This document shows positions 50,643 through 59,692 of a stretch of DNA of 64,000 bases, piece by piece. The notes under the pieces were generated by a model. That model saw nothing but the letters and a program-made list of their open reading frames with translations. It was not told the origin of the DNA and searched no databases. Origin of the DNA: Curtobacterium oceanosedimentum (GTDB lineage Bacteria > Actinomycetota > Actinomycetes > Actinomycetales > Microbacteriaceae). Position numbers and translations under genes: made by a program. How positions within the stretch are numbered: position 1 is the stretch's first letter; each line of letters opens with the position of its first letter. Location of the stretch: positions 34,962-98,961 of the forward strand of contig NZ_JAIXIG010000011.1 in the NCBI RefSeq assembly GCF_020297365.1, in the 5' to 3' direction.

Positions 50643-52738
50643 GACGAGAACCCCGGGATGAGACCGACCACGAGGTCGATGAGCTTGATGCCGATGAAGG
50701 GGACGACCACGCCGCCCAGCCCGTAGACGAGCAGGTTGCGGCCGAGGATCGACGACGCTGCGGCGGCGCGGTACTTGACGCCACGCAGGGACAGCGGGAT
50801 GAGCGCCACGATGACGAGCGCGTTGAAGATGACCGCCGACAGGATCGCCGACGACGGACTGTGCAGTCCCATGATGTTGAGCGCCGCGAGCCCGGGGAAC
50901 GCCGCCTGGAACATCGCCGGGATGATCGCGAAGTACTTCGCGACGTCGTTGGCGATGGAGAAGGTGGTCAGGGCCCCGCGGGTGATGAGCAGCTGCTTGC
51001 CGATGCGGACGACGTCGATGAGCTTGGTCGGGTCGGAGTCGAGGTCGACCATGTTGCCCGCCTCCTTCGCCGCCGTCGTGCCCGTGTTCATCGCGACGCC
51101 GACGTCCGCCTGCGCCAGGGCCGGGGCGTCGTTGGTGCCGTCACCGGTCATGGCGACGAGGTTGCCGCCCTCCTGCTCCCGCTTGATGTAGGCGAGCTTG
51201 TCCTCCGGGGTCGCCTCGGCCAGGAAGTCGTCGACGCCGGCCTCCTTCGCGATGGCCGCGGCGGTGCGGGGGTTGTCGCCGGTGATCATCACCGTGCGGA
51301 TCCCCATCTCGCGCAGCGACGCGAAGCGGGATGCCATGCCGTCCTTGACGACGTCCTTCAGGTGCACGACGCCGAGCAGCTCGACCGTGCCCGACGCGTT
51401 CCGCCGACCGACGACGAGCGGTGTCCCGCCCTGGTCGGAGATCTCGGCGACGCTGGCGTCGATCGCGCTGACCAGACCGGCTTCGGAGGTCTCCGCCCAG
51501 GCGAGCACTGCGGCAGCGGCTCCCTTGCGGATCTGCGAGCCGTCCGGCAGGTCGAGCCCCGACATGCGGGTCTGCGCCGTGAACGGCACCTCGACCGCGC
51601 CGGCCGGCAGGTCCGGCGTCACTCCGGCGTCCGCGGCGAGCGACACGATCGAGCGACCCTCGGGCGTCCCGTCGGCGGCACTCGACAGCGCGGCGGCCTC
51701 CATCAGCGAGGACTCGCTCACGCCCGGGACGGGCACGACGCGCGACGCCCGGCGGTTGCCGTACGTGATCGTGCCGGTCTTGTCGAGCAGCAGCGTCGTG
51801 ATGTCCCCGGCGGCCTCGACCGCACGGCCCGACATCGCGAGCACGTTGTGCTGCACGAGCCGGTCCATGCCGGCGATGCCGATCGCCGAGAGCAGGGCCC
51901 CGATGGTGGTCGGGATGAGGCAGACGAGCAGGGCGATGAGCACCGGCACGCTGACGGTCGCGCCGACGAGCCCCGCGATGGGCTGCATGGTCAGGCAGAC
52001 GATCACGAAGACGATCGACAACGATGCCAGCAGGATGTTCAGCGCGATCTCGTTCGGCGTCTTCTGCCGTGCCGCACCCTCGACCAGGCGGATCATGCGG
52101 TCGATGAAGGTCTCACCCGGGGTCGACGTGATGCGCACCACGATCCGGTCGGACAGCACGCGGGTGCCGCCGGTGACGGCGCTGCGGTCACCGCCGGACT
52201 CGCGGATGACCGGAGCGGACTCACCCGTGACGGCCGACTCGTCGACCGACGCGATGCCGTCCACGACGTCGCCGTCACCGGGGATCACCTCGCCCGCGAC
52301 CACGACGACCACGTCGCCCTTGGCCAGGTCGACGGACGCGACCTCCTCGGTCTCGTTCGCCGTCGCGGCCGCATCGGCCTGCGAGTACCCGACCACCCGG
52401 CGGGCGCTCGTGGTCGAGCGGGTCTTCCGCAGGGTGTCGGCCTGCGCCTTGCCCCGGCCCTCGGCCACCGACTCCGCCAGGTTGGCGAAGAGGACGGTGA
52501 GCCAGAGCCACACGGCGATGGCGATCGTGAAGGCGGACGGCTCGACGACGGCCGCCGCCGTCGTCAGCGCCGCGCCGACCTCGACGATGAACATGACGGG
52601 GTTCCGCCACATCAGTCGCGGGTCCAGCTTCCGCAGCGCGCCCGGGAGGCCCGCCACCAGTTGGCGGGGTCCGAATGCGGACGAGCGGGTGGCCGGCTCC
52701 ACTGCGGTGCGCGGTTCCGGCTCGGTGGTCACGGTCAT
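50639..52738 (-). CDS. kdpB: Potassium-transporting ATPase ATP-binding subunit KdpB
   Basis: A 699-residue P-type ATPase that powers potassium uptake. The phosphorylated aspartate is Asp319 in [20 protein letters not shown] and [22 protein letters not shown] complete the catalytic motifs. About seven membrane segments. ATGA overlaps join it to kdpA upstream and kdpC downstream. ATG 52738 gives the expected N-terminus [13 protein letters not shown]. Confidence 0.97.
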   Translation of the reverse strand: MTVTTEPEPRTAVEPATRSSAFGPRQLVAGLPGALRKLDPRLMWRNPVMFIVEVGAALTTAAAVVEPSAFTIAIAVWLWLTVLFANLAESVAEGRGKAQADTLRKTRSTTSARRVVGYSQADAAATANETEEVASVDLAKGDVVVVVAGEVIPGDGDVVDGIASVDESAVTGESAPVIRESGGDRSAVTGGTRVLSDRIVVRITSTPGETFIDRMIRLVEGAARQKTPNEIALNILLASLSIVFVIVCLTMQPIAGLVGATVSVPVLIALLVCLIPTTIGALLSAIGIAGMDRLVQHNVLAMSGRAVEAAGDITTLLLDKTGTITYGNRRASRVVPVPGVSESSLMEAAALSSAADGTPEGRSIVSLAADAGVTPDLPAGAVEVPFTAQTRMSGLDLPDGSQIRKGAAAAVLAWAETSEAGLVSAIDASVAEISDQGGTPLVVGRRNASGTVELLGVVHLKDVVKDGMASRFASLREMGIRTVMITGDNPRTAAAIAKEAGVDDFLAEATPEDKLAYIKREQEGGNLVAMTGDGTNDAPALAQADVGVAMNTGTTAAKEAGNMVDLDSDPTKLIDVVRIGKQLLITRGALTTFSIANDVAKYFAIIPAMFQAAFPGLAALNIMGLHSPSSAILSAVIFNALVIVALIPLSLRGVKYRAAAASSILGRNLLVYGLGGVVVPFIGIKLIDLVVGLIPGFSS

Positions 52739-54426
52739 GACAGTCCTTCTGCGAGCGGGCCCAGTGCGAGCACCGGGAAGTAGGTGAGTGCGGTGACGAT
52801 GACGGCGACGCCGCCGAGCAGCCCGATGAACAGCGGGCGGTGGGTGGGCAGCGTGCCGGTGGTCTCGGGCACCCGGTCCTGGGCGGCGAGGGACCCGGCG
52901 AGCGCCAGGACGAACACCATCGGGACGAAGCGACCGAGCAGCATCACGACGCCGAGCGCGGAGTTCATCCACGTGGTGTTCGCGGTGAGCCCACCGAAGG
53001 CCGAGCCGTTGTTGTTCGCGCCCGAGGTGAACGCGTAGAGCAGCTCGGACAGGCCGTGGTTGCCGGGGTTGAAGATGGACGTGCCGAGCACCTGTTCGCG
53101 GACGCCCGGGATCACGAGCGACAGTCCGGTGCCCAGGAGCACCAGGCTCGGGGTGACGAGGATGTACAGCGCCGCGAAGGTCATCTCCTTGGCGCGGATC
53201 TTCTTGCCGAGGTACTCCGGCGTGCGGCCGACGAGCAGGCCGCCGATGAACACCGTGATGACCGCGAGTACGAGCATCCCGTACAGGCCGGATCCGACAC
53301 CGCCCGGAGTGACCTCGCCGAGCATCATGTTGAGCATCGCCATCATCCCGCCGATCGGCGTGAAGCTGTCGAACATGCCGTTCACCGCACCGGTCGAGGT
53401 GGCGGTCGACGTGGTGCCGAACAGCGTCGTGCCGAGGATCCCGAACCGGGTCTCCTTGCCCTCCATCGCCGCGCCGGCGACCTGCGTCGCGACCCCGGCT
53501 CCGCCGAGTTCCGCGATCGACATGACCGAGAGCGACACGAGGAAGATCGCGCCCATCACGGCGAGGATCGCGTACCCCTGCCGGTCGTCGCCGACCAGCC
53601 GACCGAAGGTGCGCGGCAGCGAGAACGGGATGACGAGCATGAGGAAGACCTCGACCAGGTTCGTCCACGCCTGCGGGTTCTCGAACGGGTGCGCCGAGTT
53701 CGCGTTGAAGTAGCCGCCACCGTTCGTGCCGAGCTCCTTGATCGCCTCCTGCGAGGCGACGAAGCCGTCCGGGATGTGCTGCGTGCCGCCGAGCAGCGTG
53801 GTGACGTCGGTGCCGCTCCCCCACGACTGCACGACACCACCGGCGACGAGCACGATCGCGAAGACGAACGCACCGGGCAGCAGCAGCCGGCCGACACCGC
53901 GGACGACGTCCACCCAGACGTTGCCGAGCGTGCCCGACTTGCGGCGTGCGAAGCCGCGCACCAGGGCGACGGCGACCGCCAGGCCGACGGCGGCGGACAG
54001 GAAGTTCTGCACCGCGAGGCCGGCCATCTGCACGGTGTAGCCGACCGTGACCTCGGGCGAGTACGACTGCCAGTTCGTGTTCGCGACGAACGACGCCGCG
54101 GTGTTGAACGCAAGCGACGGTCCGACGGCGGGGAGTCCGAGGTCGCCGGGCAGGACGACCTGGATGCGCTGCAGCAGGTACACGAGCAGGAGCCCGGTGG
54201 CGCTGAAGAGCAGGACGCCCCGCAGGTACACCGGCCACGACTGCTCGGCGTCCGGGTCGACCCCGATCAGCCGGTAGACCCCGCGCTCCACCCGGTTGTG
54301 CCGGACAGGCGTGTACACGCGGGCCATCCAGTCGCCGAGAGGGCGGTACGCGACGACGAGCAGCAGGACGAGCGTGGCGACCTGGGCGATGCCCGCCCAG
54401 ACGTCCCCGGCGCCCGACGCGCTCAC
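52735..54426 (-). CDS. kdpA: Potassium-transporting ATPase potassium-binding subunit KdpA
   Basis: A 563-residue channel-like subunit with about ten membrane segments and four selectivity-filter-like stretches such as [55 protein letters not shown] and [14 protein letters not shown]. The GTG at 54426 is taken as start, giving the N-terminus [17 protein letters not shown]. KdpF lies eight bases upstream. Confidence 0.96.
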   Translation of the reverse strand: MSASGAGDVWAGIAQVATLVLLLVVAYRPLGDWMARVYTPVRHNRVERGVYRLIGVDPDAEQSWPVYLRGVLLFSATGLLLVYLLQRIQVVLPGDLGLPAVGPSLAFNTAASFVANTNWQSYSPEVTVGYTVQMAGLAVQNFLSAAVGLAVAVALVRGFARRKSGTLGNVWVDVVRGVGRLLLPGAFVFAIVLVAGGVVQSWGSGTDVTTLLGGTQHIPDGFVASQEAIKELGTNGGGYFNANSAHPFENPQAWTNLVEVFLMLVIPFSLPRTFGRLVGDDRQGYAILAVMGAIFLVSLSVMSIAELGGAGVATQVAGAAMEGKETRFGILGTTLFGTTSTATSTGAVNGMFDSFTPIGGMMAMLNMMLGEVTPGGVGSGLYGMLVLAVITVFIGGLLVGRTPEYLGKKIRAKEMTFAALYILVTPSLVLLGTGLSLVIPGVREQVLGTSIFNPGNHGLSELLYAFTSGANNNGSAFGGLTANTTWMNSALGVVMLLGRFVPMVFVLALAGSLAAQDRVPETTGTLPTHRPLFIGLLGGVAVIVTALTYFPVLALGPLAEGLS

Positions 54427-54434
54427 GGCGCCCA

Positions 54435-54524
54435 CTAGAAGCGCTCCGGACGCACGAGCGCCCAGACGAGGTACACGACTGCGGCGATGCCGAGGACGGC
54501 GGCCGCGATGGTGATGCCGATCAC
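54435..54524 (-). CDS. kdpF: Potassium-transporting ATPase accessory peptide KdpF
   Basis: A 29-residue single-span membrane peptide, starting with a GTG and ending [13 protein letters not shown], the C-terminal pattern typical of KdpF (ALVxPERF). It stabilises the KdpABC complex. The GTG overlaps the stop of the small upstream frame (GTGA), so translation of the two is coupled. Confidence 0.88.
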   Translation of the reverse strand: MIGITIAAAVLGIAAVVYLVWALVRPERF

Positions 54525-54604
54525 AGCCGTTCCACCCCCTTGGCGAGCAGTGCCACCACACCGAACACGGCGAGGACACCGGCGACGACGAACACGTCGA
54601 ACAC
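54521..54604 (-). CDS. Small hydrophobic peptide gene upstream of kdpF
   Basis: A 27-codon frame, GTG start at 54604, encoding one hydrophobic span followed by a basic end (core [20 protein letters not shown], ending VERL). GGAG lies six bases upstream of the GTG, and its TGA overlaps the kdpF GTG by four bases, the same coupling used by kdpA-kdpB-kdpC. It would be a second KdpF-like membrane peptide of the complex or a leader peptide setting kdpF translation. The function is inferred only from position and composition. Confidence 0.65.
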   Translation of the reverse strand: MFDVFVVAGVLAVFGVVALLAKGVERL

Positions 54605-54650
54605 GAAGGACTCCAGAAGGTCTGCGGTACCCGCGCCGGGCGGCACGGGA

Positions 54651-54670
54651 CGGCACCACGAGTGGTGCCG
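54651..54670. promoter_or_regulatory. Palindrome in the kdp leader
   Basis: CGGCACCACGAGTGGTGCCG, a perfect nine-base inverted repeat around GA, about 50 bases upstream of the small kdp leader peptide. It could be a regulator site or an RNA hairpin in the kdp mRNA leader. No c-di-AMP riboswitch consensus is recognisable around it. Confidence 0.45.
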
Positions 54671-54702
54671 AACCGATGCTGGGTCCTGCGCCGGGCCTCC
54701 AG

Positions 54703-54759
54703 GCCGCCCCTAACGGTTCCCTCACGCCGCCCTGACGGACGCATGCGCCGCCCTAACGC
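54703..54759 (-). promoter_or_regulatory. Three direct repeats, candidate KdpE sites in the kdp promoter
   Basis: On the minus strand GCGTTAGGGCGGCG, CCGTCAGGGCGGCG and CCGTTAGGGGCGGC are repeated at 54746-54759, 54725-54738 and 54703-54716. The CGTTAG cores are 21 and 22 bp apart, two helix turns, as expected for an OmpR-family regulator. A CAGCAT -10-like box (complement of 54676-54681) is suitably placed downstream and its -35 position would overlap the last repeat. Confidence 0.55.
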
Positions 54760-54775
54760 GTGCGGCGGCCCCAGC

Positions 54776-55720
54776 TCAACCGGCCGCGATCACGAGACGT
54801 CTCGACAGCTCGAGGACCGCACCGCGCAGCTCGTCCGGCCCCTCGACACGCACCGGGACGATCAACCCCGCGACCACGCCAGCGAGCCCGTCCCACGACC
54901 ACGAACCGAGGGTGATGCGGCAGCGGTCGCCGTCGATCTGCTCGACCACGGCGTCCTCGGGCAGGTAGGGCGCGATGGTCTGTGCGTCGTCCACCGTGGT
55001 GGTCACCGAACCGGTGCACGGCCAGACGTCGTCGACCGCCGAGCCCTTGAAGCGCGCGGACACGAACGCGGCCGCGTCACCCCCGGGGATCGGCGTCGGC
55101 GTGAACGGGACACGGGTGCGCATCCGCGGCGTGATCCGGTCGATGCGGTGCGTGCGCCAGTCGTCACGGTCCAGGTCCCGGTCGAGCAGGTACCACCGAC
55201 CGTTCCGGGCGACGACGGCGTGTGGCTCCACCCGGTGCGGGGTCTCGTCCTCGCCGTACCCGAAGCGGAGGACCTCGCGCAGGTGGACGGCCTCGCTCAC
55301 CGCGACGAGGACGTCGGGATCGGTGCGCGTCCCGCTGGGCCCGGTGACGGCCTGGACCGCGTCGACCCGGGCTCGCAGCCGTGCGGGCATCACCTGGCGG
55401 ACCGTCGCGAGCGCGCGGGCAGCAGACTCGGCGACGTCCGCGCCCGAGGCCGGGGCCACGGCGAGCGCCAGGGCGATCGCGGTCGCCTGGTCGTCGTCGA
55501 AGAGCAGCGGCGGCAGGTCCGAGCCTGCCTCGAGTCGGTAGCCCCCGGCCGGTCCGCGGAGCGCCTCGACCCGGTACCCGAGGCCACGCAGGCGATCGAC
55601 GTCGCGGCGCACGGTGCGGGGACTGACCGCGAGCCGCCCGGCCAGCTCGTCGCCCGGCCAGTCGCGGTGCACCTGCAGCAGGGAGAGCAGCGCGAGCATG
55701 CGTGCGGAGGGTCCGGCCAT
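54776..55720 (-). CDS. WYL-domain (YafY-type) transcriptional regulator
   Basis: A 314-residue regulator: N-terminal HTH_11 winged helix ([51 protein letters not shown]), a WYL domain in the middle ([47 protein letters not shown]) and a C-terminal WCX domain. Such proteins often regulate an adjacent VOC/PhnB gene, as here. ATG 55720 is preferred; ATG 55729 would add three residues. It lies tail-to-promoter with the kdp operon. Confidence 0.88.
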   Translation of the reverse strand: MAGPSARMLALLSLLQVHRDWPGDELAGRLAVSPRTVRRDVDRLRGLGYRVEALRGPAGGYRLEAGSDLPPLLFDDDQATAIALALAVAPASGADVAESAARALATVRQVMPARLRARVDAVQAVTGPSGTRTDPDVLVAVSEAVHLREVLRFGYGEDETPHRVEPHAVVARNGRWYLLDRDLDRDDWRTHRIDRITPRMRTRVPFTPTPIPGGDAAAFVSARFKGSAVDDVWPCTGSVTTTVDDAQTIAPYLPEDAVVEQIDGDRCRITLGSWSWDGLAGVVAGLIVPVRVEGPDELRGAVLELSRRLVIAAG

Positions 55721-55733
55721 GTCGTCCATCTTC

Positions 55734-55748
55734 GTCCGAGAAGCGGAC
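55734..55748. promoter_or_regulatory. Candidate operator between the WYL regulator and VOC genes
   Basis: Inverted repeat GTCCG-AGAAG-CGGAC in the 62-base divergent spacer, close to the regulator start, where it could control both genes. Confidence 0.4.
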
Positions 55749-55782
55749 ATGATCTGACCGCATTGCCCGTCATCCTCGTCCC

Positions 55783-56202
55783 ATGAGCATCGAAACGACA
55801 ACCCACCTCAACTTCGACGGCGACGCCCGCGCGGCGCTCGACTTCTACGCATCGGTCTTCGGCGGCGACGTCACGGCCGCGACCTACGGGCAGATGGGCG
55901 CCCTGGACGACCCGGCCTGGGCCGACCGCATCGTCTTCGGCCAGGTGTCCACCGACGCCGGCTTCCGGGTCATGGCCTTCGACGTCTGGCCCGGTCAGCC
56001 CTACGACCAGGGCTCGAACGCGTTCTACGTGTTCGTGCACGGCGACGACACCGCCGAGATCGAGCGGTACTGGGCCGCCCTGTCGGACGGCGCCGAGGTC
56101 CGGCAGCCCCTCGAGCCCTCGGCCTGGGCACCGTTGGCCGGCCAGCTGCGCGACCGCTTCGGTGTCGTGTGGCAGCTGGACGTCGCTCCCGCTGGCGACT
56201 GA
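55783..56202 (+). CDS. PhnB-like VOC-family protein
   Basis: A 139-residue VOC (glyoxalase/bleomycin-resistance fold) protein of the PhnB/YjdN type: THLNFDGDARAALDFYASVFGG, ADRIVFGQVSTDAGFRVMAFDV, NAFYVFVHGDDTAEIERYWAAL and RDRFGVVWQLDV. The family includes proteins without known activity; the pairing with a divergent WYL regulator is frequent in actinobacteria. A CATCCT box is six bases before the ATG. Confidence 0.9.
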   Translation: MSIETTTHLNFDGDARAALDFYASVFGGDVTAATYGQMGALDDPAWADRIVFGQVSTDAGFRVMAFDVWPGQPYDQGSNAFYVFVHGDDTAEIERYWAALSDGAEVRQPLEPSAWAPLAGQLRDRFGVVWQLDVAPAGD

Positions 56203-56221
56203 TCCGTCCTGACGGCCGCGG

Positions 56222-57196
56222 TCAGCGCGTCGGCGTCCACGTCGACACGGTGACCGCGGCCGTCACCGTCGCCGGCGCGAACACGGCGTCGGCCGCGACG
56301 TGGTGGTGGCTCGGCCCCATGTGCACGACGTCGTGGACGTCCTCCGCCGACAACTCCATCGTCCACGTCAGGTCCTCCGAGGACCGCAGCGCGAACGACG
56401 GCGTCAGGGAGTCGTGCAACCGCCGCTCCTTCTCCGGGTCCACGGAGATCGTCGCCGCGGCGAGCTCCGCCAGGTGGCCGGTCCGCGGGGTCACCACGGC
56501 GAGCACACCGTCCGGGTGCAGGACGCGGGCGTACTCGGTCTGGTTGCGGGGTGCGAAGACGTCCAGCAGGACGGCTGCAGCGCCGTCGACGATCGGGAGG
56601 CGCTCGGTCACGTCCCCGACGACGGCCCCCGCCCGCTCGTGGGCGCGTGCCGCACGCCGGATCGCGACGGGCGACAGGTCCAACGCCACCCCCAGTCGTC
56701 GAGTCAGCTGACGGCCGACAGGTGCAAGCGCGTCCGGCGCCACCCCCAGTCGTCGAGTCAGCTGACGGCCGACCGGTGCAAGCGCGTCCGGCGCCACCCC
56801 CAGTCGTCGAGTCAGCTGACGGCCGACAGGTGCAAGCGCGTCCGGCGCCACCCCGAGCCTCCCGTCCGCCGCGCGCAGCGCATGCGCCAGGTACGTCCCC
56901 GGGCCGGAACCGACGTCGAGCACGATGCCCGGCGCGGTCACGTCCGCGACGATCGCGGCGAGCGACCGCTCGACGGGCGCGTAATGCCCACGCCCCAGGA
57001 ACCGCAGCCGCGCGTCGACCATCTCGGGGGTGTCCGCGGTGAGTGCCCGCCGCTTCGCGGGCAGGAGCGTCAGGTGGCCCTGCTTCGCCTCGTCGAACCG
57101 GTGTCCGTTCGAGCAGCCGACCTGTCCGCCGTCGACGCGACCGAGGGGCGCGGCGCACACGGGGCAGGCGAGCATCGGCAGCAGGTCGTCACGCAC
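56222..57196 (-). CDS. rlmA: RlmA-type 23S rRNA (guanine-N1) methyltransferase with internal repeat insertion
   Basis: A 324-residue methyltransferase, about 50 longer than usual. The N-terminal zinc finger (CPVC...CSNGHRFDEAKQGHLTLL) and the segment KRRALTADTPEMVDARLRFLGRGHY are diagnostic of RlmA, which methylates 23S rRNA near G745/G748. The SAM motif VLDVGSGPGTYLAHAL is followed not directly by the next strand (ALDLSPVAIRRAARAHERA) but by three in-frame copies of an 18-residue unit, LGVAPDALAPVGRQLTRR. This interrupts the Rossmann core between its first and second strands. TACGCT (complement of 57203-57208) is six bases before the GTG. Confidence 0.82.
   Translation of the reverse strand: MRDDLLPMLACPVCAAPLGRVDGGQVGCSNGHRFDEAKQGHLTLLPAKRRALTADTPEMVDARLRFLGRGHYAPVERSLAAIVADVTAPGIVLDVGSGPGTYLAHALRAADGRLGVAPDALAPVGRQLTRRLGVAPDALAPVGRQLTRRLGVAPDALAPVGRQLTRRLGVALDLSPVAIRRAARAHERAGAVVGDVTERLPIVDGAAAVLLDVFAPRNQTEYARVLHPDGVLAVVTPRTGHLAELAAATISVDPEKERRLHDSLTPSFALRSSEDLTWTMELSAEDVHDVVHMGPSHHHVAADAVFAPATVTAAVTVSTWTPTR
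56684..56854. repeat. 54-bp in-frame minisatellite inside rlmA
   Basis: Three tandem 54-bp copies (56684-56737, 56738-56791, 56792-56845) and a nine-base fourth start. Copies 1 and 3 are identical and copy 2 differs by one synonymous base (GACCGG for GACAGG). Each unit contains the palindrome GTCAGCTGAC. The recurring 12-mer (56857-56868) abuts the end of the array. Confidence 0.95.
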
Positions 57197-57202
57197 CGGC
57201 CC

Positions 57203-57224
57203 AGCGTACGGGCCTCGGTAGCCT
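57203..57224. promoter_or_regulatory. Back-to-back leaderless promoters of rlmA and the SDR gene
   Basis: In a 34-base spacer, AGCGTA (57203-57208; TACGCT on the minus strand) is six bases from the rlmA GTG and TAGCCT (57219-57224) is six bases from the SDR ATG. Each gene's -35 region must therefore lie inside or beyond the other's start codon, so the promoters overlap. Confidence 0.55.
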
Positions 57225-57230
57225 GACCGG

Positions 57231-57986
57231 ATGTCGCTGCAGCAGCTCTTCGGCCTCGACGGACGCACCGCACTCGTGACGGGAGGCAGCTCCGGCATCG
57301 GCCGCGCCATCGCCACCGCACTCGCGGACGCGGGTGCCCACGTGCTCGTCGCCGCCCGGACGTCCGCCACCATCGACGACGCCGTCGCAGGTATCCGCCA
57401 GGCAGGCGGTTCGGCCGACGGCATCGTCGCGGACCTGTCCTCACGTGCCGGCGCACACGCACTCGCCGACGCCGCCGGAGACGTGGACGTCCTGGTGAAC
57501 TCCGCCGGGATCAACCTGCGGCCGCCGATGCCGGACCTCGACGAGGCCACCTGGGACGCCACGATGGCCGTCAACCTCGACGCCCCCTTCGTGCTCGGCC
57601 AGCGGCTCGCGCCCGGCATGGCCGCGCGCGGCCACGGCCGGATCGTGTCCATCAGCTCCCAGCAGGCCCACCGCCCCTTCGCCGCCAGCGGCGCGTACGG
57701 GGTCTCCAAGGCCGGCCTGGAGGCACTGGCCCGGTCCCAGGCAGAGGCGTGGTCCGCGCAGGGGGTCACCTCGAACGTCCTCGTCCCCGGTTTCGTGCGC
57801 ACCCCGCTCAACGAGCGGCTCGCTTCGGACCCGGCTGCCGTGTCGGCCCTGGCGGCACGGACGCTGGTCGGCCGGAACGGGCTCGCCTCGGACTTCGCCG
57901 CGGCGGCGGTGTTCCTCGCCGGACCCGGGTCGGCGTACGTCACCGGGCAGTCGATCGCGGTCGATGGCGGGTTCTCCGTGCACTGA
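57231..57986 (+). CDS. Short-chain dehydrogenase/reductase
   Basis: A 251-residue SDR: cofactor motif VTGGSSGIGRAIATAL, NSAG, catalytic Ser in GRIVSISSQQAHRPFAASG, followed by Tyr and Lys in YGVSKAGLEALARSQ, and C-terminal VFLAGPGSAYVTGQSIAVDGGFSVH. An Arg after the second strand (VAARTSAT) hints at NADP use. Related to gluconate 5-dehydrogenase-like SDRs; the substrate is unknown. TAGCCT is six bases before the ATG. Confidence 0.92.
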   Translation: MSLQQLFGLDGRTALVTGGSSGIGRAIATALADAGAHVLVAARTSATIDDAVAGIRQAGGSADGIVADLSSRAGAHALADAAGDVDVLVNSAGINLRPPMPDLDEATWDATMAVNLDAPFVLGQRLAPGMAARGHGRIVSISSQQAHRPFAASGAYGVSKAGLEALARSQAEAWSAQGVTSNVLVPGFVRTPLNERLASDPAAVSALAARTLVGRNGLASDFAAAAVFLAGPGSAYVTGQSIAVDGGFSVH

Positions 57987-58035
57987 GGCCGTCACGCACG
58001 GACGGTGGGGTGCTGGGCAGCAGTACGGTCGGGAC

Positions 58036-58656
58036 ATGGCAGTCATCGAGCAGGCAACGCTGCGCCCCTCCAAGGCCGAGGCGCTCGCCGCCTGGCTCCC
58101 CGACCAGGCGTGGAGCGGCGTCGTCGCGGGAGCACCGCTCGAGGTCGTCGGGCAGTTCCGGTTCGACGACCCCGCAGGCGAGGTCGGCGTCGAAGTGCTG
58201 CTCGTCCGCACCGAGGACGGCCGGGTCCTGCAGGCGCCACTGACCTACCGGGACGCACCACTGCCCGGCGCCGACGCGTTCCTGGTCACCGAGATGGACC
58301 ACTCCGTGCTCGGGCGACGGTGGGTGTACGACGCGGTGGGCGATCCGGTCCATGCCGACGTGCTGCGCCGAGCGATCGTCACCGGCGGGCACGAAGCGGA
58401 GCTCGAACTGGCGAACGGTGCCGGGCAGAGGCCGAAGGACGCCTGGGCCCGCGGTAGCGGCTCCGAACCCGACTCCCCCAGCGTCACCTCGGTGCGAGCG
58501 ACCACTGCGGACGCCGCGACGTCGATCACGACCGACCACGGCACAATCGTCATCGCTCGGGTCGTCGGCACGGCCCTGCCCGAGGGCGAGACGCTGACCG
58601 GGACGTGGACGGACCGCTCCGGGGTGCTCGCCGTCCTGCTGCCCGACCACGGCTGA
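58036..58656 (+). CDS. Maltokinase N-terminal cap-like protein
   Basis: A 206-residue protein resembling the N-terminal cap of actinobacterial maltokinase (ATLRPSKAEALAAWLPDQAW, EVGVEVLLVRTEDGRVLQAPLTYRDAPL, LVTEMDHSVLGRRWVYDAVGDPVHADVLRRAIVTGG). The kinase domain itself is absent; stand-alone caps of this type are common in Microbacteriaceae. Its role is unknown. TACGGT (58024-58029) is six bases before the ATG. Confidence 0.8.
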   Translation: MAVIEQATLRPSKAEALAAWLPDQAWSGVVAGAPLEVVGQFRFDDPAGEVGVEVLLVRTEDGRVLQAPLTYRDAPLPGADAFLVTEMDHSVLGRRWVYDAVGDPVHADVLRRAIVTGGHEAELELANGAGQRPKDAWARGSGSEPDSPSVTSVRATTADAATSITTDHGTIVIARVVGTALPEGETLTGTWTDRSGVLAVLLPDHG

Positions 58657-58707
58657 GGTACTGGCAGGGCCTGCCTGCACCGGGGTCGGGCTGGCAGGAT
58701 CGAGGGC

Positions 58708-59646
58708 GTGAAGACACTGGAGTTGCCACAGACGGACCTCACCGCCTCCGACGTCGTCGTCGGACTGATGCGGATCAACGACATGAGCGACGAGGACATC
58801 CGCTCGCTGTACGGCGCCTCGCGCGACGCGGGCGTGACCATGTTCGACCACGCCGCGGTGTACGGCGAGTGGCACGGGTGCGAGGAGCGCTTCGGCGCGG
58901 CCGTCACGCTGTCGCCGGCCGAGCGCGCCGAGATCGTGCTGCAGACCAAGGTCGGCATCCGGCCGACGCCGAACGGCGCGTACTTCGACTTCTCGTACGA
59001 GCACATCATCGAGTCCGTGCACGAGTCGCTCGAGGCCCTGCGCACCGACTACGTCGACGTGCTGCTGCTGCACCGGCCCGACGCCCTGGTCGAGCCGGAA
59101 GAGGTCGCGAAGGCCTTCGACGAGCTGCACGCCGCCGGCAAGGTGCACCACTTCGGCGTCTCGAACCACACGCCCGGCCAGGTCGACCTGCTGCGCCGAT
59201 CCGTGCAGCAGCCGCTCGCGTTCAACCAGGTGCAGCTGAGCATCACGCACGCCAACGTGATCTCGCAGGGCCTCACGGCGAACATGGGCGGCCTCGACCA
59301 GTCGGTCGACCGCGACAACGACATCCTCAACTACTCACGGATCAACGACATCACGCTGCAGGCCTGGTCGCCGTTCCAGAAGGGCTTCTTCGACGGTGTC
59401 TTCCTGGGCGACCGCGAGCAGTACGCCGACCTGAACGACGTGCTCGAGGAGGTCGCAGCAGCCCACGGCGTCACCCCGACCGGGATCGCGGTCGCGTGGA
59501 TCACCCGCCACCCCGCGCACTTCCAGGTCGTCCTCGGCACGACGAACCCGCAGCGCGTGCGCGACTCGGCGGCCGGCTCGGACGTCGAACTGTCGCGCGA
59601 GGAGTGGTACCGGATCTTCACCGCGGCCGGACACACCGTTCCCTGA
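58708..59646 (+). CDS. Aldo/keto reductase (YdhF-like)
   Basis: A 312-residue aldo/keto reductase: GLMRINDMSDEDIRSLYGASRDAGVTMFDHAAVYG carries the catalytic Asp and Tyr, VLQTKVGI the Lys, YVDVLLLHRPDALV the His, and VVLGTTNPQRVRDSA the cofactor-phosphate site. It groups with E. coli YdhF rather than with the AKR at 15.1 kb. CAGGAT (58695-58700) is seven bases before the GTG. Substrate unknown. Confidence 0.92.
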   Translation: MKTLELPQTDLTASDVVVGLMRINDMSDEDIRSLYGASRDAGVTMFDHAAVYGEWHGCEERFGAAVTLSPAERAEIVLQTKVGIRPTPNGAYFDFSYEHIIESVHESLEALRTDYVDVLLLHRPDALVEPEEVAKAFDELHAAGKVHHFGVSNHTPGQVDLLRRSVQQPLAFNQVQLSITHANVISQGLTANMGGLDQSVDRDNDILNYSRINDITLQAWSPFQKGFFDGVFLGDREQYADLNDVLEEVAAAHGVTPTGIAVAWITRHPAHFQVVLGTTNPQRVRDSAAGSDVELSREEWYRIFTAAGHTVP

Positions 59647-59692
59647 GCCGGAACGGCCCGGTCGCCCTCGTCACTCGAGCCGCGTGGGACGG

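Noticed and set aside
54605..54775. c-di-AMP (ydaO-type) riboswitch upstream of kdp
   Set aside because: The conserved core sequences and overall size of that riboswitch are not recognisable; only a palindrome and direct repeats are present.
56684..56854. CRISPR array
   Set aside because: Repeats are directly adjacent without spacers, and they are translated in frame within rlmA.
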